Shown piece after piece: positions 24,077-33,822 of a stretch of DNA of 64,000 nucleotides. The translations under genes were made by a program, and so were the position numbers. The notes beneath the pieces are model-generated. The model was not told where the DNA came from. It ran no database searches and saw only the letters and a list, made by a program, of their open reading frames with translations. Source of the DNA: an uncultured bacterium (lineage in GTDB: Bacteria; Cyanobacteriota; Vampirovibrionia; Gastranaerophilales; Gastranaerophilaceae); NCBI GenBank assembly GCA_949290355.1, contig CASERN010000011.1, positions 186,001 to 250,000 of the forward strand, in the 5' to 3' direction. Each line of letters begins with the position of its first letter. Positions within the stretch are counted from its first letter, which is position 1.

Positions 24077-24739
24077 ATGCAATATAACTTAGAAAAAAAT
24101 CTTATACAAATACAGGAAGATATCGCACCTTATAAACCAAATATTATTGCAATTACTAAGTATTTCGATGAGAATGCCATAATTGAAGCTTATAATGCAG
24201 GATTGAGAAACTTTGGAGAATCTAGAGTGCTTGATGCAATTGAAAAATTTTCTAAATTGCCTGTTGAAATTTTAGAAAATTCAACATTCCATTTTATTGG
24301 GCATCTTCAATCAAATAAAGCTAAAAAGGTTGTAAATCATTTTGATTATATACACTCTGTTGATTCTTTGAAACTTGCAGAAATTATATCTGAAGAAGCT
24401 CAGAAGATAGGTAAAATTCAAAATATACTGCTACAAGTAAATAATGCTAATGAGGTTCAAAAATTCGGTTTTTCGAAAGATGAATTATTTGATAATTTTG
24501 AAAAAATTGAAAAACTTCCGAATATAAACCTTTCAGGTTTAATGAATATGGCTCCGCTCAATGCTTCTGAATCCGAATTAAATAGATTGTTTGGGGAAGT
24601 TTTTCAGATAAAAAATACTTTGGAGAAAGAATTTAGTTTCCATTTAAAAGAATTATCAATGGGGATGAGTCAGGATTATAAAATTGCAGTTAAACATGGT
24701 GCGACAATGTTAAGGATTGGTAGAAAATTATTTAATTAA
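24077..24739 (+). CDS. yggS: Pyridoxal phosphate homeostasis protein (YggS family)
   Basis: A single-domain PLP-binding barrel protein that buffers PLP and affects amino acid balance. The 220-residue product has IIAITKYFDENAI (the PLP-lysine strand, usually AVSKxxP), NFGESRVLDAIEK, FHFIGHLQSNKAKKV, and LSMGMSQDYKIAVKHGATMLRIG. It lies 23 bases before sepF, the arrangement common in cyanobacteria and Gram-positives. Confidence 0.93.
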   Translation: MQYNLEKNLIQIQEDIAPYKPNIIAITKYFDENAIIEAYNAGLRNFGESRVLDAIEKFSKLPVEILENSTFHFIGHLQSNKAKKVVNHFDYIHSVDSLKLAEIISEEAQKIGKIQNILLQVNNANEVQKFGFSKDELFDNFEKIEKLPNINLSGLMNMAPLNASESELNRLFGEVFQIKNTLEKEFSFHLKELSMGMSQDYKIAVKHGATMLRIGRKLFN

Positions 24740-24762
24740 GTAAGATAAACGGAGGAAAAACG

Positions 24763-25266
24763 GTGGCAGTAGTAACAGACAAAATTAAATCAGTAGTAGA
24801 TTTTTTAGTAAAAGGATTTGAACCAAGAGAAACAATTTTTGATGAAATGGCTCAAGAAGTTGATGAAGATTATCCTGTTCAAGATAATTTAGCAATTGAT
24901 CCGGCTTATTCTTATCAACCAACAGTAGAAAAAACAAGTGAGTTAAAAGTTGTTAATCATCCTAGCTTCAAAGGATATGAAGTTAAAGTTATGGAACCAA
25001 GATCATTTGAAGATGCAGCAACAATTGTTCAACATTTAAGAAATAGAAAAACAATCGTTTTAAACCTTCATCTTTTAGATAAAGAACAATCTCAAAGAAC
25101 AATTGATTTCGTTTGCGGTGCAGCTCATGCACTTGATGGTAAACCTCAAAAAGTTGGTGATTTAGTATTTGTATTTACACCAAGCAATGTTACTTTGTCT
25201 GTTGATATTAATGCCAACCAAAATAAATTTAACGACTCTTTGTGGAGAGCTCCTCTTCAACAATAG
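24763..25266 (+). CDS. sepF: Cell division protein SepF
   Basis: SepF tethers FtsZ to the membrane. The 167-residue product has a short N-terminal amphipathic stretch, a variable linker, and the C-terminal SepF fold from about residue 70: VKVMEPRSFEDAATIVQHLR, KTIVLNLHLLD, RTIDFVCGAAHALDG and VFVFTPSNVTLS. GTG start after GGAGG. It sits between yggS and nadK, one gene from ftsZ. Confidence 0.93.
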   Translation: MAVVTDKIKSVVDFLVKGFEPRETIFDEMAQEVDEDYPVQDNLAIDPAYSYQPTVEKTSELKVVNHPSFKGYEVKVMEPRSFEDAATIVQHLRNRKTIVLNLHLLDKEQSQRTIDFVCGAAHALDGKPQKVGDLVFVFTPSNVTLSVDINANQNKFNDSLWRAPLQQ

Positions 25267-25306
25267 AGACGTAATTAATATGAGAAAGAGAGAGATAGTT
25301 GAATAT

Positions 25307-25331
25307 GAGGTACTTTAGTACCTCTTTTTTT
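25307..25331 (+). terminator. Terminator after sepF
   Basis: GAGGTAC and GTACCTC pair around TTTA, followed by seven T. Confidence 0.92.
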
Positions 25332-25371
25332 ACTTGTTATTATTAATAAAATATGTTATATTTGTTGCGTT

Positions 25372-26172
25372 ATGGAAGTTAAAAATTTTGCAATTTGCTA
25401 TAATCAAGATATTATTCATTCTGTTGAAGTCAAAGATAAACTTTATCAGATTATATCGGATAAATGTCTGAATGTTAGCGTATTAAATATCGACAATTTA
25501 AAAAGCGGATTTGACTTTGTTTTTGTAATTGGCGGAGATGGAACTCTTTTGAAAAGTGCACGTTTTTATGCAAGATATAAAACACCTGTTTTTGGAATAA
25601 ATTTAGGCAGATTAGGTTTTTTATCACAATGTTCAACTGAAGAATTAATTACTTCTGTTGAAAATATTCTTGATGGGAATTTTGTCGTTCAAGATAGAAT
25701 AATGCTTCAATCTGGTGATTATACTGCTTTAAATGATTTTGTTATAAAAAGTTGTGATATGGGGAGAACATCAAGATTCTCTTTAAAGATTAATGGTAAA
25801 TTTGTATGTGATTATTTAGCAGACGGTATAATAATTTCAACTCCGACGGGCTCAACTGCATATGGACTTTCCGCAGGCGGTCCGGTATTATCTCCGTCGT
25901 TAAATGCGTTGGAAATTGTTCCAATATGCCCTCATACTCTTACTGCACGTCCAATAGTTGTTCCTGATACTGAAAAAATAACTGTTTGTACTGATAAAAA
26001 ATCTAAATATGTTTTATCTGTTGATGGGCAAGAGCTGTATGAATTCGCGGATGAAATTGAGATTACAAAATCTGATTATTGCGCAAAACTTGCACTATTA
26101 GAGTCATCAGAATTTTATTCAATCCTTAAAAATAAATTGTATTGGTCTATTCCTCCTGCGTATAAAAAATAA
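25372..26172 (+). CDS. nadK: NAD kinase
   Basis: Makes NADP from NAD. The 266-residue product has the diagnostic VFVIGGDGTLLKSAR, FGINLGRLGFLS, NDFVIKSC, and the catalytic region STPTGSTAYGLSAGGPVLSP. The ATG lacks a Shine-Dalgarno site; TTATAT ends 10 bases before it, with TTGTTA 16 bases further up, so the leader would be only a few bases. It follows the sepF terminator and precedes ftsZ. Confidence 0.95.
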   Translation: MEVKNFAICYNQDIIHSVEVKDKLYQIISDKCLNVSVLNIDNLKSGFDFVFVIGGDGTLLKSARFYARYKTPVFGINLGRLGFLSQCSTEELITSVENILDGNFVVQDRIMLQSGDYTALNDFVIKSCDMGRTSRFSLKINGKFVCDYLADGIIISTPTGSTAYGLSAGGPVLSPSLNALEIVPICPHTLTARPIVVPDTEKITVCTDKKSKYVLSVDGQELYEFADEIEITKSDYCAKLALLESSEFYSILKNKLYWSIPPAYKK

Positions 26173-26229
26173 TTTTGTTGTTATTATTAATTGTTTTATT
26201 AACTTTTGTTCATAATTATTTGTAAATTC

Positions 26230-26258
26230 TTGTACTTTTTTTCTATTTAAAATAGTAT
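26230..26258 (+). promoter_or_regulatory. Putative ftsZ promoter
   Basis: TTGTAC (26230-26235) and TAGTAT (26253-26258) are 17 bases apart. AAGAGG and a GTG start follow 50 bases later. Confidence 0.5.
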
Positions 26259-26310
26259 GTTATTATATTATTGCATTAGAAAATTATAAATTTATAAAAG
26301 AGGTAAAAAA

Positions 26311-27495
26311 GTGGAAAATTTCGTATCAGATATCTTTGCTAAAAAAGATGAAACAACAAGCAATGATCAAACTCAAAGGTCTCCAATAAACCCTACTAAC
26401 ATTAAAGTTATCGGTGTAGGCGGTGGCGGCGGAAACGCTGTAAACCGAATGATAAAAGCCGGCCTTTCAGGTGTAGAGTTCTGGTTAATGAATACAGATT
26501 TGCAAGTATTGGAATATGGACAAACTAAAAACAGAATTCAATTAGGAGCAAAATCTACAGCTGGTTTGGGGGCAGGCGGAGATCCTTCAGTAGGAGAAAA
26601 AGCCGCAGAAGAAGCTCAACAAGAAATTACAGAAGCTTTAGATGGCGCTGATATGGTATTTATCACAGCTGGAATGGGCGGTGGTACTGGTACAGGTGCT
26701 GCTCCTGTTGTTGCTAAGATAGCAAAAGAATTAGGAATTTTGACAATTGCGGTTGTTACAAAACCTTTTACTTGGGAAGGCCGTAAAAGACAAAACCAAG
26801 CTAATCAAGGGTTAGAAAAACTTAGAGAAGCTGTAGATGCAGTAATTGTAGTTCCAAATGATAAGTTACTTCAAGTAGTTGATAGACAGGTATCTTTAAC
26901 AGAATCATTTATCATTGTAGATGAAGTACTATTAAGAGGTGTTCAAGGTATTTCTGATATCATTACAGTTCCTGGACTTATCAACGTTGACTTCGCTGAT
27001 GTTAAATGCGTAATGCAAGCTTCTGGCTCAGCATTAATGGGTATCGGACGCGGTCAAGGTGAAGGAAGAGCTATTAAAGCTGCTGAAATTGCAATTAATT
27101 CACAACTTTTGGAATCTTCAATAAATGGAGCTACTGGTGTAATTGTAAATATCACCGGTGGACCGGATATGACATTGCATGAAATTTCAGATGCTGCAAA
27201 TATTATTCATGATGCAGTAAATGATGATGCAACAGTTATTATCGGTACAGCTGTTAATGAAAATATTCAAGGAGAAATTCAAATCACTGTTATTGCAACA
27301 GGTTTTGAGATGAATAATAAAAAAGAAGAAAAAACAGATGTAAAACAACTGAGTGCTTCAGATTTCTTCGCTGGAACTTTCAATAGTTCTGTAAATTCTT
27401 CATCAGTTGGTCAATCAACTCCAAGAAGAACTTCAATGCCTGAAGTATCGCCAAGTTTTACAAATATTGAAATTCCAGATTTCTTGAAAAAATAA
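26311..27495 (+). CDS. ftsZ: Cell division GTPase FtsZ
   Basis: FtsZ polymerises at midcell to form the division ring. The 394-residue product has [16 protein letters not shown], the tubulin signature [16 protein letters not shown], and the T7-loop region with NVDFADVK. A polar linker from about 340 ends in the conserved tail peptide IEIPDFLKK, which binds SepF and other partners. GTG start after AAGAGG. It is separated from the usual dcw genes, as in cyanobacteria. Confidence 0.98.
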   Translation: MENFVSDIFAKKDETTSNDQTQRSPINPTNIKVIGVGGGGGNAVNRMIKAGLSGVEFWLMNTDLQVLEYGQTKNRIQLGAKSTAGLGAGGDPSVGEKAAEEAQQEITEALDGADMVFITAGMGGGTGTGAAPVVAKIAKELGILTIAVVTKPFTWEGRKRQNQANQGLEKLREAVDAVIVVPNDKLLQVVDRQVSLTESFIIVDEVLLRGVQGISDIITVPGLINVDFADVKCVMQASGSALMGIGRGQGEGRAIKAAEIAINSQLLESSINGATGVIVNITGGPDMTLHEISDAANIIHDAVNDDATVIIGTAVNENIQGEIQITVIATGFEMNNKKEEKTDVKQLSASDFFAGTFNSSVNSSSVGQSTPRRTSMPEVSPSFTNIEIPDFLKK

Positions 27496-27546
27496 TTTAT
27501 AAACGTATTTAAAATCACACTAACAAGTTGGAATATGAAAAAGATG

Positions 27547-27585
27547 AAAAGAGAATCGATTTTTAAATCGGTTCTCTTTTTTAAG
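27547..27585 (+). terminator. Terminator after ftsZ
   Basis: GAGAATCGATT pairs with AATCGGTTCTC (one G-U pair) and ends in a T run. Confidence 0.9.
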
Positions 27586-27611
27586 TGTTTAGTATTTAAA
27601 TAATAATATAA

Positions 27612-27656
27612 AATAAAACCGCTTTCTAACTTATTTATATAGAAAGCGGTTTTATT
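27612..27656 (-). terminator. Terminator after the aldolase gene
   Basis: A 17-base-pair perfect stem (AATAAAACCGCTTTCTA with its complement) with an 11-base loop lies 44 bases beyond the fba stop. T-rich on the minus strand after the stem. Confidence 0.88.
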
Positions 27657-27699
27657 AGATTTGACTATTTCTTTTTAAGTTTTAATTAAAAAATATAAA

Positions 27700-28659
27700 C
27701 TAGTCTTTAGCGTGTCCTGCAGTTCCTAGTACGTCGCGCATTTTGTGCATAACCATTTCTTTAACTGCTGTTCTACCTGGTCCCATATATTCACGTGGGT
27801 CAAATTTTTCAGGATGTTCAACAAAGAATTCTCTGATTGTTGAAGTCATTGCTAATCTTAAATCTGTATCAATATTAATTTTTGCAACACCGTGTTTAGA
27901 AGCATAATTTAACATATCTTCTGGAACACCTTGTGCATTTGGTAATTGACCGCCAAATTGATTACATTTAGCAACAAATTCTGCTGGTACAGAAGATGAA
28001 CCGTGTAATACTAATGGGAAGTCATATCCAACAGCTTCATTAACTGCCTTTTTAATTTCAGCAAGTCTTTCGAAGTCTAATTTAGCTTCACCTGAGAATT
28101 TGTAAGCACCGTGAGAAGTTCCGATAGCTACTGCCAAAGAATCACAACCTGTTTCTTTAACAAATCTAGCAGCTTCTTGAGGATCTGTATATGTTGAATC
28201 TTTTGCGTGAACTTTAACATCATCTTCAACACCTGCAAGTTTACCTAATTCAGCTTCAACTGATACTCCGCGTGGATGTGCATAATCTACAACTTGTTTA
28301 GTTAATTTAATATTTTCTTCTAATGGGAATCTTGATCCATCAATCATTACAGATGAAAATCCACCATCAATACAAGCTTTACAAATTTCAAAGTCAGCAC
28401 CGTGATCTAAGTGTAAAGCGATAGGAACTGTAGTTGTTGCTAATGCAGCTTCTACTAATTTAATTAAGTATGTTTGGTTTGCATATTTTCTAGCACCTGC
28501 AGAAACCTGTAAAATAATAGGTGATTGAGTTTCTTCTGCTGCTTCAGCAATACCTTGCAAAATTTCCATGTTGTTAACATTGTAAGCACCAATAGCATAT
28601 CCGCCAGCTAATGCTTTTTTGAACATTTCGCCTGTTCCAACTAATTTTCTTTCACTCAT
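27700..28659 (-). CDS. fba: Class II fructose-bisphosphate aldolase
   Basis: Zinc-dependent cleavage of fructose 1,6-bisphosphate in glycolysis. The 319-residue product has AIGAYNVNNMEI, the zinc histidines in ALHLDHGADFE, VMIDGSRFPLEENI, VEAELGKLAG, the later zinc site SLAVAIGTSHGAYKF, and LVLHGSSSVP. GAAGGAGAA precedes the ATG. Single gene with its own strong terminator. Confidence 0.96.
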   Translation of the reverse strand: MSERKLVGTGEMFKKALAGGYAIGAYNVNNMEILQGIAEAAEETQSPIILQVSAGARKYANQTYLIKLVEAALATTTVPIALHLDHGADFEICKACIDGGFSSVMIDGSRFPLEENIKLTKQVVDYAHPRGVSVEAELGKLAGVEDDVKVHAKDSTYTDPQEAARFVKETGCDSLAVAIGTSHGAYKFSGEAKLDFERLAEIKKAVNEAVGYDFPLVLHGSSSVPAEFVAKCNQFGGQLPNAQGVPEDMLNYASKHGVAKINIDTDLRLAMTSTIREFFVEHPEKFDPREYMGPGRTAVKEMVMHKMRDVLGTAGHAKD

Positions 28660-28785
28660 TTGAGTTCTCCTTCTTTTAACTATATATCTAATTTAGCTTA
28701 AAGCTTCATCTTATATACACATGTAAAGTACAACAAACAAAAAATCGGTGCAAGTGTAAAGAAATATTAATATTGTATATATTAT

Positions 28786-28815
28786 TTTACAAAACCCTGT
28801 ATCACTTGCTATAAT
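28786..28815 (+). promoter_or_regulatory. Promoter for the 28922 gene
   Basis: TTTACA (28786-28791) and TATAAT (28810-28815) lie 18 bases apart, about 100 bases before the ATG. The long leader carries GTGGGG just before the start. Confidence 0.6.
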
Positions 28816-28921
28816 TCAAGTTATAAGGAATTAATAAAAAATAAGTGTAGCAAAAAAATTTTTGGGCTTGCTTTAAATTAGGTAAATCAATGTATTAGTA
28901 ATATAAAGTGGGGTAAATATT

Positions 28922-30073
28922 ATGGCAATTAGACCAGTATCGCAAGTTTCATTTCAAAACACAGCAAACAAAGTAGCTTTTGAAGCTAAAAAGAACAAAA
29001 ATGATGGGAATAATATTAATAAGAGTTATGTTTCTCATCGATTAGCTGTTCCTCTTGCTGCAACCGTTTTAGCAATGAGTCCAACAGTAAAATCATCTGC
29101 AAATAGTAATATATATGAAGCTATTCCTGCAAATGTTGAAGTAATGGCACCAGAGAACAATTTGGTTTCTGAAGGGAAAACAGTAAAAGCTAGAACCTTT
29201 GTTCTTAATAGAAAATCTGCAGGTGGTGTTCCTTACAGAGCAATATATAATGTTTATTTTATAAGTGATGATAATGATGATTCAAATTTTGAAAAAATAC
29301 AAATAGTATACAGAGATTTAGACAATCCTAATTCAAAAGGTCGTAGATACACTATAGATAAATTTTCAACTTACAAATTTGGAATTGTATCAGAAGATGG
29401 TTCAGAAAGTAACAATTTCTCATTAGATGAAATTGAGGCTTATGATGCAAATTTGGGTAAGAATACATATGGAAATAAAACATATTTTACAGATACTCCA
29501 ATTTGTGAATATATAAAATCTGAAATCAATTCAGAGCTAAATAATTCATCAGTTAAACCACTTTCAGTAACAAGGAAAATCAGACCATCTATTGATTTTA
29601 ATTTACAAAATGTAGCTCCTCAAAATAAAATGAAAGATGCAGTATCAATTGAAAGACCGGATTATAATCTTTTAGGACATAGTAATGTAGTAGCTTCAAA
29701 TGGAAAATATACGCTACGTTATTATGCAATGGATGATGGAGAGAAAGTTGATTTTGTTACTGTTCAAAAAGAAGGTGGACCTGAATTAGGAGTTAGAAAA
29801 AATATTTATGCAAATGGTGTATTTAATAAAGGTGATAGCTCTCCTGTAGAAGTCCAATATGGTATTACAGAATTGTATGATAATAATAACAAAAATTACT
29901 TTATATCAGATAAAGATCTTTCAATGATGCTGATTAATGTTTTCAATAACGACGTAACAAATAAATTTGCATTTAAATGTGAAGCCTTTGAAAGAGAATA
30001 TATTTGCCATAATGGTGTTGTAATGGCATTAGATGGTGATGACGAATACGGCGATTACGACGAAGAAATGTAA
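28922..30073 (+). CDS. Protein of unknown function with short N-terminal VSFQN motif (383 residues)
   Basis: I recognise no family. The N-terminus is polar (MAIRPVSQVSFQNTANKVAF), then a short hydrophobic stretch at about 41-60 (SHRLAVPLAATVLAMSPTVK) that ends in Ser/Ala-rich sequence and could be an internal export signal. The rest is beta-rich and polar, with two similar-looking halves (FVLNRKSAGGVPYRAIYNVY and GKYTLRYYAMDDGEKVDF), and an acidic tail (DGDDEYGDYDEEM). It has its own promoter and is followed by a terminator only 17 bases past its stop, so it is probably expressed alone. Confidence 0.7.
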   Translation: MAIRPVSQVSFQNTANKVAFEAKKNKNDGNNINKSYVSHRLAVPLAATVLAMSPTVKSSANSNIYEAIPANVEVMAPENNLVSEGKTVKARTFVLNRKSAGGVPYRAIYNVYFISDDNDDSNFEKIQIVYRDLDNPNSKGRRYTIDKFSTYKFGIVSEDGSESNNFSLDEIEAYDANLGKNTYGNKTYFTDTPICEYIKSEINSELNNSSVKPLSVTRKIRPSIDFNLQNVAPQNKMKDAVSIERPDYNLLGHSNVVASNGKYTLRYYAMDDGEKVDFVTVQKEGGPELGVRKNIYANGVFNKGDSSPVEVQYGITELYDNNNKNYFISDKDLSMMLINVFNNDVTNKFAFKCEAFEREYICHNGVVMALDGDDEYGDYDEEM

Positions 30074-30090
30074 ATAATTGTAAACATGTA

Positions 30091-30126
30091 AAAACATGCT
30101 GAAATCGTACATTTCAGCATGTTTTT
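30091..30126 (+). terminator. Strong terminator between the two unknown genes
   Basis: AAAACATGCTGAAAT and its perfect complement around CGTAC, ending in five T. Only 5 bases separate it from the next ATG at 30131. Confidence 0.92.
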
Positions 30127-30130
30127 ATAA

Positions 30131-32803
30131 ATGTATGATGTAAAAAAAATCTTGAGAGAGCATATGGCTGATATGAATAATATATATGTAAATATAAAAA
30201 CTAATGGAATTGAGAATAATACATCGAAATATGAATCTGCATCTGTAAATAAATCGACTCAAACTATTCCTATGGTATCTCAATATACAGAAGAGGAGCT
30301 GCTTAATAAATTAGGAATTACAAAAGAATTTTATAATATTGTTTTATTAAAGTATCCTGATGCTCAATCTTTGTCTGTTGATGATTTAAAACTTTTAGTA
30401 AACAAAGAAATTAAAGCAAATAATTCCGTTTCGGATAATAATGAAACAGTAATAAGTGATAATTCAAAAATTGAGGGTAATGAAGTTGTTAACTCCAATA
30501 CAGAAGAAGAATTGACCGAAACTCAAAAACCGTTTGATAAATCTGCATTTATTAGATCAACTTCTGCTCAAAAAGCTGAGGTAATAGCTTTAGAGTTAGC
30601 AAAAAATAAATTTTTATATTCTGATTCAAATAATCCAAAGACAGATGAAGATTGGAATAATTTGACAGAAGAAGAAAGACAAAGTTTTGTTAAAGAATAT
30701 TTATCCGCTGTAAAAAGTGATAAAAATGGTTTAGCTAAAATACTTACTAAATATGGAAAAAGTTCTATTGCTGAATCTACAATGACTAAAATCCAGACTG
30801 CTAATGTTTATAGTATGTCTTTTGAAGATTTTCAAAAATTATCCCAAGAAAAGCGTGAAGAATATATTTATTCTTATTTAGATTCAGAAAATCGATTAGC
30901 AAAGTCAGAAAATAGAAAACCTGTATATAGTAAATTTGAAAAACAATATTGGGATCGAAATAATTTATTAGCAGAATCTGTAAATTACTATTATGAACAA
31001 AAAGGATTAGATAGTAATATTTGCCCAGGTGATGTTTCACGAGTTTTGCGAGAAGAAAACTTAAATCTTGAACAGATTCAATTTAACTATATTGATAATA
31101 AGGTAAAACAAGGTCAAAACTTATCAAAATATGAAAAATATCAATATGCGTATTTATCTGATGCAAAAGATAATTTTGAGACAGATGCTCAATTAAACAA
31201 ACTTGCGAATGAAGAAAGTCAAGAATTGCAAGATCCTCCATCATTGTATTCAAAAATTCAAAGTACTGAATATGCAGAAAAATATAATTCAGCGTTACCA
31301 AATGAAAAATTTGAAGTTTTATTTGGTATTTTAAAAGATGAATCAGGAAATGATAAAAATGTATTATATGAAAATTTGATGGCTTCTGCATCAGATGCAT
31401 ATAAAACAGGAGATAGAGCTCTTGCTAGTGATTTGGTAAAAATGGCCAAGTTTATTAACAAAGATCGTTATATTGCAGTTGATAAAAATGCTTCTGCTAC
31501 AGAAATATCTTTGAAGACAAAAGTCATGAAAGATTTATCCCCAGAAGAAGCTTCGCAGTTGCATAAAAATATCGGCAATAATGCTAATGAAGCTATTGCA
31601 GAAGCCGGCGGGGTAGCTCTTGTTGCCCAAACGACAGAAGATCAAGCTCTTGAAATATCTTATGTAGGCTCAAAATTTGCAAAAGTTAATAATGCAATGT
31701 ATGACAGAATTACAAAATTTGAAAATATTGATAAAGCTGAAATAGGATATACAAATGTTAGAAATGCTGCCACTCAAGAAACTTTAAATTATGTCGCAGC
31801 AAATGCTGATAAGGCTCAAGCAGAGTTGCAAAATCCTGTATTAAAAATGTTTACAGATGGCAACAAAGAAGCAACTCAATCTGCAATTGAAGCTAAGACA
31901 GTTACAAGAATGTATGCTCAAAACCAAACAGAAGCATTAAACACCTTAAAGAATAATGCAGAATCTTTGATGGCAAAAGATGAAGCAATAAAGGCATTGA
32001 ATTTATTATCAGATCAGATTAGAGATTGTGATAAAAGTAACCAACTTGATATGCATAATAGTATGATGAAATCCAAATATTCAGAAGTACAAGAACATAC
32101 TGCTAGAAATATCAAAGATTATGATCCTACAGTTCAATCCCAAGCTTTAGATTCTGTATATAAATCAGGAAATGAAAAAGCTATTGATGCTGCAGTTGAA
32201 AGTCTTTCAAATACAGCTTCTGTAGATATTGTTGATTATAATTTAAATAAAACTATCACAAATGCTGTTGTAAAAACTTTAGAAAATAATGTAAATATCT
32301 TAGAAAATATTGATGCTGTCTCTAGTGAAGATAAAACAATTAGAGAAAAGGTTATCTCAGGTGAAAAATTATCAGTCCAAGAATATGCATCTCTTTCACC
32401 TTCAGAAAAACGAGAATATATAACTAATTATTTTAAATCTTTGTCTCCTGCACAAAAGATAAAATTGTTAAGTTCAATATCTAATGCTTCTCAAAAAAGA
32501 AGTATTTATAAAATGATTGCTCGTACTAATAATGATTTGTTTAATAGAATGATAACAGATCCTGATATTGCAAAAACTATATTGGATATGAATTTATCAA
32601 ACGAAATTAATAATCAAATATTAAGAGTTGCTAACCAAAAGAAAAATTCAATTAATTCATTTGCAGATATAAGCAAAGAATATGGCAATGATAATGAAAG
32701 TGCTGCAAATTCTGAAAAAAATAGCACATATAATACTAATCCTTATAAATTTGATGCAAAAGAATTATATTTATATGACAAAAACGGTAATCTTGTAGTA
32801 TAA
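30131..32803 (+). CDS. Large helical protein of unknown function (890 residues)
   Basis: No family recognised. The product is predicted to be almost all helix, with no signal peptide or membrane segment. A Ser/Asn-rich linker covers about 95-135. A motif of the form LSxxEKREYIxxYLxS occurs three times: near residue 178 (NLTEEERQSFVKEYLSA), near 237 (LSQEKREEYIYSYLDS) and near 754 (LSPSEKREYITNYFKS). The middle (about 560-720) has alanine-rich helices resembling alpha-solenoid units. The ATG at 30131 directly abuts the preceding terminator and lacks a ribosome site; the ATG at 30164 is an alternative start. Confidence 0.7.
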   Translation: MYDVKKILREHMADMNNIYVNIKTNGIENNTSKYESASVNKSTQTIPMVSQYTEEELLNKLGITKEFYNIVLLKYPDAQSLSVDDLKLLVNKEIKANNSVSDNNETVISDNSKIEGNEVVNSNTEEELTETQKPFDKSAFIRSTSAQKAEVIALELAKNKFLYSDSNNPKTDEDWNNLTEEERQSFVKEYLSAVKSDKNGLAKILTKYGKSSIAESTMTKIQTANVYSMSFEDFQKLSQEKREEYIYSYLDSENRLAKSENRKPVYSKFEKQYWDRNNLLAESVNYYYEQKGLDSNICPGDVSRVLREENLNLEQIQFNYIDNKVKQGQNLSKYEKYQYAYLSDAKDNFETDAQLNKLANEESQELQDPPSLYSKIQSTEYAEKYNSALPNEKFEVLFGILKDESGNDKNVLYENLMASASDAYKTGDRALASDLVKMAKFINKDRYIAVDKNASATEISLKTKVMKDLSPEEASQLHKNIGNNANEAIAEAGGVALVAQTTEDQALEISYVGSKFAKVNNAMYDRITKFENIDKAEIGYTNVRNAATQETLNYVAANADKAQAELQNPVLKMFTDGNKEATQSAIEAKTVTRMYAQNQTEALNTLKNNAESLMAKDEAIKALNLLSDQIRDCDKSNQLDMHNSMMKSKYSEVQEHTARNIKDYDPTVQSQALDSVYKSGNEKAIDAAVESLSNTASVDIVDYNLNKTITNAVVKTLENNVNILENIDAVSSEDKTIREKVISGEKLSVQEYASLSPSEKREYITNYFKSLSPAQKIKLLSSISNASQKRSIYKMIARTNNDLFNRMITDPDIAKTILDMNLSNEINNQILRVANQKKNSINSFADISKEYGNDNESAANSEKNSTYNTNPYKFDAKELYLYDKNGNLVV

Positions 32804-32829
32804 AGGTACAAAATTTGTAGTGGTTAAAG

Positions 32830-32858
32830 AAAAAGCTTCTTATTAAAGAAGCTTTTTT
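32830..32858 (+). terminator. Terminator after the 890-residue gene
   Basis: AAAAAGCTTCTT and AAGAAGCTTTTT pair around ATTA, ending in six T. Confidence 0.92.
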
Positions 32859-32947
32859 ATTTCTTGATTTTTTTATTTTTTTATATTTTAATATTCTTAC
32901 AGTGATTGAAAAATCGCGAGTTCCTATAGAAAGAAGACAATTTTAAA

Positions 32948-33817
32948 TTGCCTAAAGAAATAAAACTAGCCAAATTTGCAGGTTTTTGCTACGGAGTGAA
33001 AAGAGCCGTAGAGACCGTAAAAAAATTAAAAAGTGAAAATCCCGATAAAAATGTTTTTGTATTAGGTGAATTGATACATAATACTCAGGTAATTAATGAA
33101 CTTGAAAGTTTAGGGATTAAGACTTTGACCGATATTCCTGAACAGGGAGATGGAATTTGTGTCATACGAAGTCATGGTGAAAGTCCACAAGTAATAGAAA
33201 AAATTAAACAGGTTGGATTTGAGCCTGTAGATTTGACTTGTCCCGATGTAAAAAAAGTTCAGCAAAAAGCTGTAGAACTTGCTAAAGACGGCTATTTCGT
33301 CGTAATCGTTGGAAAATCTGAGCACCCGGAGGTTAAGGCTATAAGAGCTAACGCTGAATTATGGAGCAAAAATGTTATTGTTGCAGCTTCTGTAGAGCAG
33401 CTTAAAGAGTGCGAATCAAGGATAAAAAATCACAAAAGAGTTGGTGTGGTTGTCCAGACTACTCAAAGATTAGTTACGTTAAATTCCATTGTTGAATATT
33501 TAACATCAATAGCTAAAGAACTACATATTGCAAATACTATTTGTCAAAGTACTTCAATGCGCCAAAAAGAAGCAAGAGAATTAGCTGATGAAAGTGATTT
33601 GGTAATAGTTGTCGGTTCAAAAAAAAGTGCAAATACAACTCATTTAGCAGAAATTTTAAAAGACATAACTCAGACAATTCATATTGAAAAAGATGATGAG
33701 TTAGATAATTATAAAGATTTGATAGCGAAAGCTGAAAGTATATCTGTTACAGCCGGGGCATCTACTCCTCAAAATGTAATAGAAAATGTAATTAAAAAAT
33801 TAAGAAAGGAAATATAA
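32948..33817 (+). CDS. ispH: 4-hydroxy-3-methylbut-2-enyl diphosphate reductase IspH
   Basis: Last step of the MEP isoprenoid pathway, using a 4Fe-4S cluster. The three cluster cysteines are in AGFCYGVKRAV, DLTCPDVKKV and NTICQSTSMRQKEA. Substrate-site sequences GELIHNTQVINEL, RSHGESP, KSEHPEVKAI and the final TAGASTPQNVIE are also present. The start is a TTG at 32948 with a weak GAAGA site. rpsA follows 5 bases later, a pairing also seen in other bacteria. Confidence 0.95.
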   Translation: MPKEIKLAKFAGFCYGVKRAVETVKKLKSENPDKNVFVLGELIHNTQVINELESLGIKTLTDIPEQGDGICVIRSHGESPQVIEKIKQVGFEPVDLTCPDVKKVQQKAVELAKDGYFVVIVGKSEHPEVKAIRANAELWSKNVIVAASVEQLKECESRIKNHKRVGVVVQTTQRLVTLNSIVEYLTSIAKELHIANTICQSTSMRQKEARELADESDLVIVVGSKKSANTTHLAEILKDITQTIHIEKDDELDNYKDLIAKAESISVTAGASTPQNVIENVIKKLRKEI

Positions 33818-33822
33818 ATAAA

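Noticed and set aside
31083-31400. Long minus-strand frame inside the 890-residue gene
   Set aside because: A shadow of the real gene, full of Ile, Leu and His from antisense reading; no ribosome site.
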